Shown here: one piece after another, positions 52,357-60,553 of the stretch
Layout: the number at the start of each line of letters is the position of its first letter
Position numbering within the stretch: the stretch's first letter is position 1
NCBI RefSeq assembly: GCF_022410465.1
Contig: NZ_JAJSON010000025.1
Coordinates: 372,001-436,000, forward strand
Source: Christiangramia crocea
GTDB lineage: Bacteria > Bacteroidota > Bacteroidia > Flavobacteriales > Flavobacteriaceae
Direction of reading: 5' to 3'
DNA: 64,000 bases
Program-made: the position numbers and the translations under genes
Notes under the pieces: generated by a model
Told to the model about the DNA's origin: nothing
The model's database searches: none
What the model saw: only the letters and a program-made list of their open reading frames with translations

Positions 52357-53528
52357 CCTCTTCTCCATTTGGCCGTATGATCAAATACATACTTCAGGAT
52401 ATTTTTGTCTTCCTGGGTAAGGTCCTTATTACGCCTTCTTAATACATGTTCTGCCGTCTCATAGACTTTTTCAAGTTTATAGGTGCTTGTACCGGCACTT
52501 CCTCCCCAACTGAAACTGGGAATAAAGTTTCTAGGGAAACCACTGCCAAATATATTTGCACTCACCCCCACCACGGTTCCCGTATTGAACATCGTATTGA
52601 TCCCACATTTACTGTGGTCGCCCATTATCAGGCCACAAAACTGAAGTCCGGTTCTTGCAAAACTTTCAGAGTTATAATTCCAGATCCTTACCTCGGCATA
52701 ATTGTTCTTCAGATTGGAATTATTTGTATCAGCGCCTATATTACACCATTCACCCAGCACGGCATTCCCAAGATAGCCATCATGGCCTTTACTGCTGTTT
52801 TCAAATAACACAGAATTGTTTATTTCTCCTCCAGCCTTGCAATGGGGGCCTATGGTAGTAGCTCCATAGATCTTGGCCCCCATTTTAATTACAGCATTAT
52901 CACATACCGCCAAAGGACCTCGTACCAGAGTTCCCTCCATTACCAGGGCATCTTTACCTATATAAATAGGACCCGAAGAAGCATTTAAAGAACAGTTCTC
53001 TACTACAGCTCCCTCCTCTATGAAAATGTTCTCGCCAGCTTTTACAAAGTTTGAATCATGTATCTTCTGGGAAGTTCTTCCAGTGGTAAGAAGATCAAAG
53101 TCCAGTTGAATAGCCTCGGCATTCTTCGAAAAAATATCCCAGGTATGTGAAATTTTAAGAAGATCACCTTTTGCCTGTATCTCTTTTAATTCAGAAAAAT
53201 CTGGTTCCGCATCTCCATTCTGAAAATAGGCCACCATTTCCTCACCGGAAAACAGGCTTTCATATTCATTTAGACCTTTAATTTGGTCAACCAGATTAGA
53301 ACTAGGCAGGAATGATGAATTGATGATTACATTTTTATCTTTAAGATCTACCGGCCACTTGCCACTTAGGTAATCTTCGGTTTTAGTGGAAACTGTAGTA
53401 CCCAGAACTTTTTCCCATTTCTCCCGGATGTTAAGAATACCGAATCTAATATCAGCGACAGGCCGTGTAAAAGTAAATGGCAGGAGATCATTTCGAGAGG
53501 GACCATCAAAAAGAATATAATTCATCAT
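52353..53528 (-). CDS. GlmU-family protein with left-handed beta-helix
   Basis: A 391-residue protein. The C-terminal two thirds is a left-handed parallel beta-helix (hexapeptide repeats around residues 160-340, such as IYIGKDALVMEGTLVRG, GAKIYGATTIGPHC), as in the GlmU/LpxA acyltransferases. The N-terminal part (about 1-130) aligns in position with a nucleotidyltransferase domain but has no LxAGxGTRM-type loop. It is probably a sugar-nucleotide transferase relative of unknown activity, conserved in Bacteroidota. It follows rpmE2 across a terminator. Confidence 0.78.
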   Translation of the reverse strand: MMNYILFDGPSRNDLLPFTFTRPVADIRFGILNIREKWEKVLGTTVSTKTEDYLSGKWPVDLKDKNVIINSSFLPSSNLVDQIKGLNEYESLFSGEEMVAYFQNGDAEPDFSELKEIQAKGDLLKISHTWDIFSKNAEAIQLDFDLLTTGRTSQKIHDSNFVKAGENIFIEEGAVVENCSLNASSGPIYIGKDALVMEGTLVRGPLAVCDNAVIKMGAKIYGATTIGPHCKAGGEINNSVLFENSSKGHDGYLGNAVLGEWCNIGADTNNSNLKNNYAEVRIWNYNSESFARTGLQFCGLIMGDHSKCGINTMFNTGTVVGVSANIFGSGFPRNFIPSFSWGGSAGTSTYKLEKVYETAEHVLRRRNKDLTQEDKNILKYVFDHTAKWRRG

Positions 53529-53601
53529 TTCGCAATTTGCATCAAAATTAATAGTTCCTGAATAACAGGAAAGTAATTATCATAAATTTCACATAATCAA
53601 A

Positions 53602-53624
53602 AGAGCCGCTAAAAAAGCGGCTCT
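53602..53624 (-). terminator. Terminator of rpmE2
   Basis: Perfect nine-base stem AGAGCCGCT / AGCGGCTCT with a five-base loop, followed on the minus strand by TTTT. It lies 27 bases after the rpmE2 stop. Confidence 0.85.
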
Positions 53625-53650
53625 CAATATATTTTAATAAACAGGAAAAA

Positions 53651-53905
53651 TTATTTTTTCTTGAATTTTGAGTATTTGTTCTTGAATTTATCAATTCTAC
53701 CCGCACTGTCAACAAGCTTGGTTTGACCAGTATAATAAGGGTGAGAAGTTCTGGAAATTTCCAGTTTCACCAACGGGTATTCAGTTCCGTCAACTTCAAT
53801 AGTTTCTTTTGTTTTGGCAGTAGACTTGGTAATAAATACATCTTCGTTAGACATATCTTTAAATGCTACTAATCTATAATTTTCCGGATGGATTCCCTGC
53901 TTCAT
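53651..53905 (-). CDS. rpmE2: 50S ribosomal protein L31, type B
   Basis: An 84-residue L31 of the zinc-free type [26 protein letters not shown], then [24 protein letters not shown]. The zinc cysteines of type A are absent. In many bacteria type B replaces type A under zinc shortage, but in Bacteroidota it is usually the normal form. It is a single gene under a canonical promoter. Confidence 0.96.
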   Translation of the reverse strand: MKQGIHPENYRLVAFKDMSNEDVFITKSTAKTKETIEVDGTEYPLVKLEISRTSHPYYTGQTKLVDSAGRIDKFKNKYSKFKKK

Positions 53906-53932
53906 CGCTTTGATCTTTTAATTTTCGAGGTG

Positions 53933-53963
53933 CAAATTTAAGTAATAACTCTACAACTACAAA
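53933..53963 (-). promoter_or_regulatory. rpmE2 promoter (TTTG-N19-TAnnTTTG)
   Basis: On the minus strand TTTG (53960-53963), exactly 19 bases, then TAAATTTG (53933-53940), 27 bases upstream of the start codon. No Zur-box-like palindrome was noticed beside it. Confidence 0.8.
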
Positions 53964-54008
53964 CAAATTTCAAAAAAGTTTTTGTTATATATAGATGTAA
54001 CGTTTTAC

Positions 54009-54016
54009 TATATTTG
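54009..54016 (+). promoter_or_regulatory. Candidate -7 element for the DUF4199 gene
   Basis: TATATTTG on the plus strand, 38 bases before the start. A TTTG lies at 53981-53984, 24 bases upstream, a little longer than usual. Confidence 0.5.
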
Positions 54017-54054
54017 TTAACTAACTGCTAAATTAATCAAACTTCTACTAACCA

Positions 54055-54585
54055 ATGGAAAAACCAGCAAAAAAAATCTCCACATCTTACGGAGTGTATT
54101 TAGGATTATCACTCATCCTGATCGTAGTTTTGGCATACGCTTTTGATCTTTCTCTTTTTACAAAATGGTGGTTTGGGGTCTCATTACTAGCCTTTGTTGT
54201 CATCATGGCCAGTATGGCGACAAGCAAAGCTAAAAAAGTCAGCACCAGTTTATTTAAATTTAAGGATGCTTTCGGCGCTTATTTTTTAACTGTATTTCTT
54301 GGAACGCTTATCTCTTTGTTTTTCGGAATTATATTATTCAATGTGATAGACCCAGAAGCTGCAGAAACGCTTACCGAACTCACCATTGAAACCACGAGGG
54401 ATATGATGGAAGGTTTTGGCGCTCCGGAAGCTCAGATTAATGAAGCTCTTCAAAAAATGCAGGAAGAAAATCAATATTCTTTAATTAATCAGCTAAAAGG
54501 ATACGGATTCCAGTTAATTTTGTATGCTCTAATTGGATTAATCGTAGCTCTTATTTTTAAAGAAAAAGAGCCAACTAACGTTTAA
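54055..54585 (+). CDS. DUF4199 membrane protein
   Basis: A 176-residue protein with four membrane helices (about residues 13-31, 36-52, 73-95, 150-170) and a charged loop between helices 3 and 4 (DPEAAETLTELTIETTRDMMEG). This pattern matches DUF4199, a Bacteroidota family next to glycosyltransferase genes. It is followed 2 bases later by the GT2 gene, so the two probably act together at the membrane, possibly by flipping or anchoring a lipid-linked sugar; that is inference. Confidence 0.8.
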   Translation: MEKPAKKISTSYGVYLGLSLILIVVLAYAFDLSLFTKWWFGVSLLAFVVIMASMATSKAKKVSTSLFKFKDAFGAYFLTVFLGTLISLFFGIILFNVIDPEAAETLTELTIETTRDMMEGFGAPEAQINEALQKMQEENQYSLINQLKGYGFQLILYALIGLIVALIFKEKEPTNV

Positions 54586-54587
54586 AA

Positions 54588-55547
54588 ATGCAGATATCGG
54601 TTGTAATACCCCTTCTTAACGAAGAACAATCTCTGGTAGAATTATATGATTGGATCGCAAAGGTATTGCGGTCCAATTCCTTTTCTTATGAGATCATATT
54701 TATTGATGATGGCAGTACTGACCATTCCTGGCAAACCATTGAGTCTCTTTCCAAAAATGATGAAGCCGTAAAGGGTATACGCTTCAATAGAAATTATGGA
54801 AAATCTCAGGCCCTCCATGCTGGCTTTCTCAGAGCACAGGGTGATGTGGTAATCACAATGGATGCAGACCTTCAGGATAACCCCGAGGAGATCCCGGAAC
54901 TTTATGAAATGATCACAAAAGATGGGTATGATCTGGTTTCAGGCTGGAAGAAGAAACGTTATGATAATGTAATCACTAAAAATTTACCTTCAAAATTATT
55001 TAATGCAGCCGCCCGCAAAACATCTGGGGTGAAACTCCATGATTTTAATTGCGGACTTAAAGCTTATAGAAAAGAAGTGATTAAGAACATAGATGTATAT
55101 GGGGAAATGCACCGTTATATTCCGGTACTCGCCAAAAATGCGGGGTATTACAGGATCACTGAAAAGGAAGTTCAGCATCAGGCAAGAAAATATGGCAACA
55201 CCAAATTCGGTATAAACCGTTTTATACATGGTTTCCTGGATCTTCTTAGTATCTGGTTCCTTTCTAAATTCGGCCGCAGGCCTATGCACCTTTTCGGCGC
55301 ATTGGGTGTTCTAATGTTTATTATAGGTTTTGTAGCGGCAGGGTGGATAGGTTTTGCCAAGCTCTATAAATTATATCATGGCATTCCTAACACTCTTGTG
55401 GCCCTTAATCCCTGGTTCTATATTTCGCTTACTGTAATGATAATAGGAACTCAATTCTTTTTAGCAGGATTCCTTGGAGAACTTATACTTAGGTCAAAAA
55501 GAGATAAGGAACGCTACCTTATAAAGAAAACCACTCCTAATATTTAG
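54588..55547 (+). CDS. GT2 polyprenyl-phosphate glycosyltransferase
   Basis: A 319-residue glycosyltransferase of the DPM1/ArnC type. The GT-A domain (about 1-230) has SVVIPLLNEEQSL, FIDDGSTDHSW (DD/DxD region), ITMDADLQDNPEEIPEL and HDFNCGLKAYRKEV. Two C-terminal membrane helices (about 240-262 and 280-303) anchor it. It probably transfers a sugar from a nucleotide sugar to polyprenyl phosphate. It lies 2 bases after DUF4199 and 47 bases before the phosphomutase gene. Confidence 0.9.
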   Translation: MQISVVIPLLNEEQSLVELYDWIAKVLRSNSFSYEIIFIDDGSTDHSWQTIESLSKNDEAVKGIRFNRNYGKSQALHAGFLRAQGDVVITMDADLQDNPEEIPELYEMITKDGYDLVSGWKKKRYDNVITKNLPSKLFNAAARKTSGVKLHDFNCGLKAYRKEVIKNIDVYGEMHRYIPVLAKNAGYYRITEKEVQHQARKYGNTKFGINRFIHGFLDLLSIWFLSKFGRRPMHLFGALGVLMFIIGFVAAGWIGFAKLYKLYHGIPNTLVALNPWFYISLTVMIIGTQFFLAGFLGELILRSKRDKERYLIKKTTPNI

Positions 55548-55594
55548 GCGCTTTCCCGGATTAATGTTTATTTTTGCTAAGCAAAAAAAATTAA

Positions 55595-57328
55595 ATGATG
55601 GCGACTGTTAACCCTGATATTCTTAAAAAAGCTAAAACCTGGCTTACCGATATTTTTGATAATGAGACAAAGTCTGAAATCAACAGGCTAATAGAAGAAA
55701 ACCCCAAAGAACTGGAGGAAAGCTTTTATAAGAATGTTGAATTCGGCACTGGAGGAATGCGAGGAGTTATGGGTGTGGGTACAAACCGCATCAATAAATA
55801 CACCCTTGGAAAGAACACTCAGGGATTATCAGATTATCTTAAAAAGTCTTTTCCGGATAAGGAAATAAAAGTAGCGATCGCATACGATTGTCGAAATAAC
55901 AGCCAGAAACTTGCGAAAGTGGTAGCTGATGTTTTTTCGGCTAATGGCATCAGGGTTTTCTTATTTTCTGAACTAAGGCCTACTCCGGAGCTTTCATTTG
56001 CAGTTAGAAAACTTGATTGCCAGTGTGGAATTGTTTTAACGGCAAGTCATAATCCTCCGGAATACAATGGTTATAAGGTATACTGGGAAGATGGCGGACA
56101 ACTAGTACCGCCTCAGGATACTGAATTGGTAGACACCATCAATAACCTGGAGTACAGTGCGGTGAATTTCAACGCAAAAGAAGAACTGATAGAAAAAATA
56201 GATACCGAAGTAGATCAGGCTTTTGCAGAAGCTTCGGTAGAAAATGGAAGCTTTGATATATCAGCCAAGGCCAGGGAAAATTTGAAAGTCGTTTTCACTT
56301 CTCTTCACGGTACTTCAATAACCATGGTTCCTGAAGTTTTAAATAAAGCCGGATTCTCAAATGTTTTCTTAGTAGAGGAACAAAAGAAACCTGATGGAAA
56401 TTTTCCGACAGTAAAATCTCCAAATCCTGAAGAACCTGAAGCCCTAAAAATGGCCCTGGAACTTGCAGAAAAACAAAATGCCGATATAGTTATAGGAACT
56501 GACCCGGATTGTGACCGCCTGGGAGTTGCTGTAAGAGACCTGGATGGAAAAATGATCCTTTTAAATGGAAATCAAACCATGCTGGTCATGACCTGGTTCC
56601 TTTTAGAGCAATGGAAAAAAGAACGCAAAATAAAAGGAAAGGAATTCGTCGCTTCTACTATAGTTTCAACTCCAATGCTCAAGAATCTTGTTGAAGATTA
56701 TGGCGTGCAGTATATGGAGGTGCTTACAGGTTTCAAATGGATCGCCAAACTGATCAAAGATCACCCCGAACTTGATTTCATAGGTGGTGGCGAGGAAAGT
56801 TTCGGATATATGGTTGGCGATTTTGTAAGAGATAAGGATGCCGTTACTGCTACACTGCTTGCCTGTGAGATCGCTGCACAATTGAAGGCCGAGGGTAACT
56901 CCTTTTACAATAAGTTACTAGAACTTTACGCTAAATACGGGCTTTACAGAGAAGAACTAATCTCTTTAGTTAAGAAAGGAATTGAAGGCGAAAAGGAGAT
57001 CAAACAAATGCTGATCGACCTAAGAGAAAATCCGTGGGAAGAGATTGATGGAGAAAAGGTTGTTCTGGTAGAAGATTATAAAACTTCTGTAGCCAAAAAT
57101 GTCCAGGATCATAATGAACAAAGAATCGATATTCCTAAATCCAATGTGCTGATCTATTATACCGAGAACGGGACAAAGATAGCAGCAAGACCTAGTGGTA
57201 CCGAGCCCAAGATAAAATTTTACATAAGTGTGAACACCGAGCTTTCTTCAGCAGAAGATTATACTGAAGAAAATAAGAAATTGAGTGATAAAATTGCCCG
57301 TATTAAACAGGAACTAAAACTGGGCTAA
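55595..57328 (+). CDS. Phosphohexomutase (phosphoglucomutase/phosphomannomutase)
   Basis: A 577-residue alpha-D-phosphohexomutase. The phosphoserine loop is TASHNPPEYNGYK, the Mg loop GTDPDCDRLGV, the sugar-specificity loop GGGEESFGY, and the phosphate loop RPSGTEPKIKFY. GEESFG suits glucose and mannose substrates, and the length matches the large PgcA-like form. It interconverts hexose 1- and 6-phosphates for glycan precursors. Two adjacent ATG codons (55595, 55598) both fit. A -7 element TATTTTTG is at 55569-55576. Confidence 0.93.
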   Translation: MMATVNPDILKKAKTWLTDIFDNETKSEINRLIEENPKELEESFYKNVEFGTGGMRGVMGVGTNRINKYTLGKNTQGLSDYLKKSFPDKEIKVAIAYDCRNNSQKLAKVVADVFSANGIRVFLFSELRPTPELSFAVRKLDCQCGIVLTASHNPPEYNGYKVYWEDGGQLVPPQDTELVDTINNLEYSAVNFNAKEELIEKIDTEVDQAFAEASVENGSFDISAKARENLKVVFTSLHGTSITMVPEVLNKAGFSNVFLVEEQKKPDGNFPTVKSPNPEEPEALKMALELAEKQNADIVIGTDPDCDRLGVAVRDLDGKMILLNGNQTMLVMTWFLLEQWKKERKIKGKEFVASTIVSTPMLKNLVEDYGVQYMEVLTGFKWIAKLIKDHPELDFIGGGEESFGYMVGDFVRDKDAVTATLLACEIAAQLKAEGNSFYNKLLELYAKYGLYREELISLVKKGIEGEKEIKQMLIDLRENPWEEIDGEKVVLVEDYKTSVAKNVQDHNEQRIDIPKSNVLIYYTENGTKIAARPSGTEPKIKFYISVNTELSSAEDYTEENKKLSDKIARIKQELKLG

Positions 57329-57339
57329 CAGCTTTTTAA

Positions 57340-59163
57340 ATGACCTATTTCCGGAAAATACTCCAGTTCGCGATTCCCTACAAGCAGTTCGCGATACTGA
57401 ATATTATTTGCAATATTTTATATGCGATCTTCAGTACCCTTTCTTTTATCGCGCTGATCCCTGTAATTCAGGTTTTATTTGATAAAACAAAAAGGGTTGC
57501 AACAAAACCAAAATGGGACGGGATTGGCGGAATAAAGGATTATGCCGTAAATCATTTCAATTATTATGTTACACAAAGGGTAAATGAAGATGAAGTAGCT
57601 GCCCTTGTATTTATTTGCGGGATCGTAGTGCTACTGTTTTTCCTTAAGAACATGTTTGGGTACCTGAGTTCCTTTTTCCTTACATTTTTAAGGAATGGGG
57701 TGCTAAGGGATCTTAGGGATGCTGTCTATAAAAAGATTCTTGAACTGCCTATCTCCTACTTTTCAGAAAAAAGAAAGGGAGATACCATTTCCAGGATAAC
57801 TGCCGATGTAAACGAGGTTCAAACCTCCTTTTTATCGATCCTGGAACTAATCGTAAGAGAGCCGCTGACTATTCTGTTTACCATCATAGCCATGCTTATG
57901 ATGAGTGCCAAGCTCACCTTGTTTGTTTTTATATTTCTTCCTATCTCAGGTTTCATCATTTCACTTATTGGAAAACAGTTAAAAAAACAGTCAAATCTTG
58001 CACAGGAAGAGAACGGACATTTTTTAAGTATCGTAGAAGAAACCCTTTCCAGTCTTAAGATCGTTAAGGGCTTTAATGCTGAAAAGAAGTTCTATGCTCG
58101 TTTTCAGGAATCTACCAACCGACTCAACTCTATCCTGAACAAACTGGTTAACAGGCAAAATCTGGCATCCCCAACAAGTGAATTCCTGGGAATATTTGTA
58201 ATAGTGATCATTTTATGGTTTGGAGGGAATATGGTGCTTGTCGAAGGAACACTGGACGCAGCCACCTTTATCGCATTTCTGGGCCTTGCATACAATATAC
58301 TTACCCCGGCCAAGCAGATCTCCAAGGCCTCGTATAGCGTTAAAAAAGGAAATGCAGCAGCCGAACGCATCCTGGATGTTCTGGAGACTCCTTCTAATCT
58401 GACTGATGCCCCAAATGCAATTGAGAAAAAGGATTTTGAAAGAGAAATCAGCATCGAGAATGTAAGTTTCAGTTATGAAAAAGAAAGGGTGCTTAAGGAT
58501 TTCAGTATTAGGGTTCCAAAGGGACAAACCGTTGCTTTAGTTGGACAGTCAGGCTCCGGAAAATCTACCATTGCCAATCTAATAACCCGTTTTTATGATG
58601 TAAATAACGGAAGTATTAAACTAGATGGTACAGATATAAGGGATATAAAAAAAGCTTCTCTACGAGACCTGATGGGTCTGGTGACACAGGATTCCATCCT
58701 TTTCAATGACACTATAAGGAACAATGTTGCCCTGGGAAAGAATAATGCATCTGATGAGGAGATTATAGAGGCTCTGAAGATTGCCAATGCCTGGGAATTT
58801 GTTAAAGAACTTCCACAACAACTGGATACCAATATTGGTGATAGTGGCAACAAATTAAGCGGCGGTCAAAAACAAAGACTTTCTATTGCAAGAGCAGTAT
58901 TAAAGAATCCGCCGGTAATGATCCTGGACGAGGCAACTTCTGCTCTGGACACCGAAAGTGAGAAACTTGTGCAAAAGGCCCTGGAAAATATGATGAAAAA
59001 TCGTACCTCGGTAGTTATCGCCCACCGCCTTTCTACTATCCAAAATGCTGATAATATTGTGGTAATGCAGCGCGGAGAAATTGTTGAACAGGGTAAACAC
59101 CAGGAACTTATCTCGAAAGACGGTACGTACCGGAAACTGGTAGAAATGCAGTCTTTTGATTAA
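57340..59163 (+). CDS. MsbA-like ABC exporter
   Basis: A 607-residue half-transporter with a six-helix membrane domain (about residues 15-325) and an ATPase domain. Walker A is GQSGSGKST, the signature LSGGQKQR, Walker B VMILDEATSALD, H-loop AHRLST. The C-terminal order MQRGEIVEQGKHQEL is standard. It may flip a lipid or lipopolysaccharide core; the neighbouring glycosyltransferase and phosphomutase make an envelope-lipid role likely. It follows the mutase gene by 11 bases. Confidence 0.92.
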   Translation: MTYFRKILQFAIPYKQFAILNIICNILYAIFSTLSFIALIPVIQVLFDKTKRVATKPKWDGIGGIKDYAVNHFNYYVTQRVNEDEVAALVFICGIVVLLFFLKNMFGYLSSFFLTFLRNGVLRDLRDAVYKKILELPISYFSEKRKGDTISRITADVNEVQTSFLSILELIVREPLTILFTIIAMLMMSAKLTLFVFIFLPISGFIISLIGKQLKKQSNLAQEENGHFLSIVEETLSSLKIVKGFNAEKKFYARFQESTNRLNSILNKLVNRQNLASPTSEFLGIFVIVIILWFGGNMVLVEGTLDAATFIAFLGLAYNILTPAKQISKASYSVKKGNAAAERILDVLETPSNLTDAPNAIEKKDFEREISIENVSFSYEKERVLKDFSIRVPKGQTVALVGQSGSGKSTIANLITRFYDVNNGSIKLDGTDIRDIKKASLRDLMGLVTQDSILFNDTIRNNVALGKNNASDEEIIEALKIANAWEFVKELPQQLDTNIGDSGNKLSGGQKQRLSIARAVLKNPPVMILDEATSALDTESEKLVQKALENMMKNRTSVVIAHRLSTIQNADNIVVMQRGEIVEQGKHQELISKDGTYRKLVEMQSFD

Positions 59164-59166
59164 TAG

Positions 59167-59194
59167 AAAAAAGGCTGACAAATCAGCCTTTTTT
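59167..59194. terminator. Bidirectional terminator after the ABC exporter
   Basis: Stem AAAAAAGGCTGA / TCAGCCTTTTTT with loop CAAA, between two convergent genes. Confidence 0.9.
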
Positions 59195-59216
59195 AAATAT
59201 ACCATACTTAACTTAT

Positions 59217-59582
59217 TTATTTTATTCTCCTAAGCTCTCCCGATTGTAAAGCTTCTTCATAATTTGCGCTTATCGCCGGAAAGCTTCCAAAGAATTTTTT
59301 TCCGTCTATACGCTTCAAAATCACCTTTGATTCACCATTATCATTGGTTTTCACCTCTGTCACCTCAACCTTAATTCCTTTCACAAGCTTAAAATCCGGC
59401 CTGCCTCCGGTTTTGATAATAAAATTGGGACGGGGAAAATTCACATGGGAATATCCATAACTCACGGGTTCATGGATAATAAGCACTTCACCTTTAGTGG
59501 CATCACTGGTATCAGATTGTGCTAAGGTTGGGAAACCAAGTGCAATAATGAAAAAAAATGTAAGAAAATATACAGTTCTCAT
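59217..59582 (-). CDS. Small secreted protein, unknown function
   Basis: A 121-residue exported protein. I start at MRTVYFLTFFFIIALG because it gives a standard signal peptide (ending TLAQ); the frame is open further upstream (MVIYMRTVYF at 59594 is an alternative). The mature part is about 100 residues of basic, beta-like sequence with SYSHVNFPRPNFIIKTGG and VILKRIDGKKFFGSFPAI. The family occurs in Flavobacteriia, sometimes under the unfounded name dihydroorotase. It is monocistronic. Confidence 0.7.
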   Translation of the reverse strand: MRTVYFLTFFFIIALGFPTLAQSDTSDATKGEVLIIHEPVSYGYSHVNFPRPNFIIKTGGRPDFKLVKGIKVEVTEVKTNDNGESKVILKRIDGKKFFGSFPAISANYEEALQSGELRRIK

Positions 59583-59657
59583 ATAAATTACCATTTTAAT
59601 TATTTTTGGATGCAAAATTAAAAATATCTTAAAATACCGGCAAGAAAAATGAGAATA

Positions 59658-59692
59658 AAAAAATGGATAATACTGAGTATCATCCATTTTTT
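59658..59692. terminator. Hairpin, terminator-like, upstream of the secreted protein gene
   Basis: Eleven-base arms AAAAAATGGAT / ATCCATTTTTT with a further inner stem, T-rich on both strands. It is not placed at the end of any recognised gene, so it may end a transcript from the 59.7-59.95 kb region. Confidence 0.55.
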
Positions 59693-59818
59693 ATCAAAAT
59701 TATTTCCACTTTGGGGCAAATGGAAACAATGAGATCTAATTCGATTTTTTGGGGCAAAAAAAGATTAAATCGTTTTGTTATTGTAAAGATACAATAAACT
59801 TTAATTCAAACAAGAAAA

Positions 59819-59848
59819 AAATGCTTTTTATCAATGAAAAAAGCATTT
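59819..59848. terminator. Second terminator-like hairpin before the sigma operon
   Basis: Perfect eleven-base arms AAATGCTTTTT / AAAAAGCATTT around an eight-base loop. It lies about 130 bases upstream of the sigma gene and has no recognised gene before it on either strand. Confidence 0.5.
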
Positions 59849-59976
59849 AGTCGATTGATTTATATCATATTGAAGTTTTTTTCCTACAATAGTAATATGA
59901 AAATTTTCCTTTTTGAAGCTTTAAGCTTTTCAATACCTTTACGCGATCAATTTTACAACGTAGTAATTTCTGAAGC

Positions 59977-60522
59977 TTGCAATACTCCGAAGATCAATTT
60001 ATAGAAAGGTTAAAAGACAGTTCCTCCTCCCAGGAAGCTTTCAGGGAACTTATTGCCCTGTATAAGGAACGCCTGTACTGGCACATAAGAAATATAGTAA
60101 AAGATCATGATGATACAGATGATATTCTTCAGAATACATTTCTTAAGATTTTTCGTAATATCGATAAGTTTAAGGGAGATAGCAAACTATATAGCTGGAT
60201 GTATCGCATAGCCACAAATGAGTCTATTACTTTTCTAAATAAAAAATCCAGAAGACTTCAAATAACTTCTGAAGACCTTCAGAACCAAATAATAGATAAT
60301 CTGGAGAGTGATGTTTATTTTGAAGGAAGCGAGATCCAGTTGAAATTACAGAAAGCTATTAGCACCTTACCAGACAGACAACAACAGGTGTTTAATATGA
60401 AATATTTTCAGGAAATGAAGTACCGGGAAATGGCAGAGATTTTGAATACAAGTGAGGGAGCTTTAAAGGCATCCTACCATCATGCAGCTAAAAAAATTGA
60501 AGAATTTTTAAAAACTAATTAA
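59977..60522 (+). CDS. ECF RNA polymerase sigma factor (second)
   Basis: A 181-residue sigma factor. Region 2 has ERLYWHIRNIVKDHDDTDDILQNTFLKIFRNIDKFKGDSKLYSWMYRIATNES and region 4 has LPDRQQQVFNMKYFQEMKYREMAEILNTSEGALKASYHHAAKKIEEF. Start is TTG at 59977, fitting the family start (QYSEDQFIERLKD); no ATG fits before the first region 2 helix. It is first gene of a three-gene operon with a membrane protein and a small periplasmic sensor, a standard flavobacterial arrangement. Confidence 0.92.
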   Translation: MQYSEDQFIERLKDSSSSQEAFRELIALYKERLYWHIRNIVKDHDDTDDILQNTFLKIFRNIDKFKGDSKLYSWMYRIATNESITFLNKKSRRLQITSEDLQNQIIDNLESDVYFEGSEIQLKLQKAISTLPDRQQQVFNMKYFQEMKYREMAEILNTSEGALKASYHHAAKKIEEFLKTN

Positions 60523-60553
60523 ACCATTACGAAAATTTATAGTCAAAGAAGTG

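Larger units (their letters stand above)
59583..59976. other. Structured 394-base intergenic region, possible small RNA
   Basis: The gap between the secreted protein gene and the second ECF sigma gene contains four hairpins: 59658-59692 (11-base arms plus an inner ATAC/GTAT), 59739-59772 (CGATTT/AAATCG enclosing a T6/A7 pairing), 59778-59797 (eight-base arms around AAGA) and 59819-59848 (11-base arms, eight-base loop). TTTGGGGCAAA occurs twice (about 59712 and 59750). No reading frame with recognisable content is present. It could hold a short RNA between two terminators, a long leader, or protein-binding sites. Confidence 0.45.

Noticed and set aside
59217-59582. Dihydroorotase
   Set aside because: No metal-binding motif and too short; a secreted protein of unknown function is all the sequence supports.
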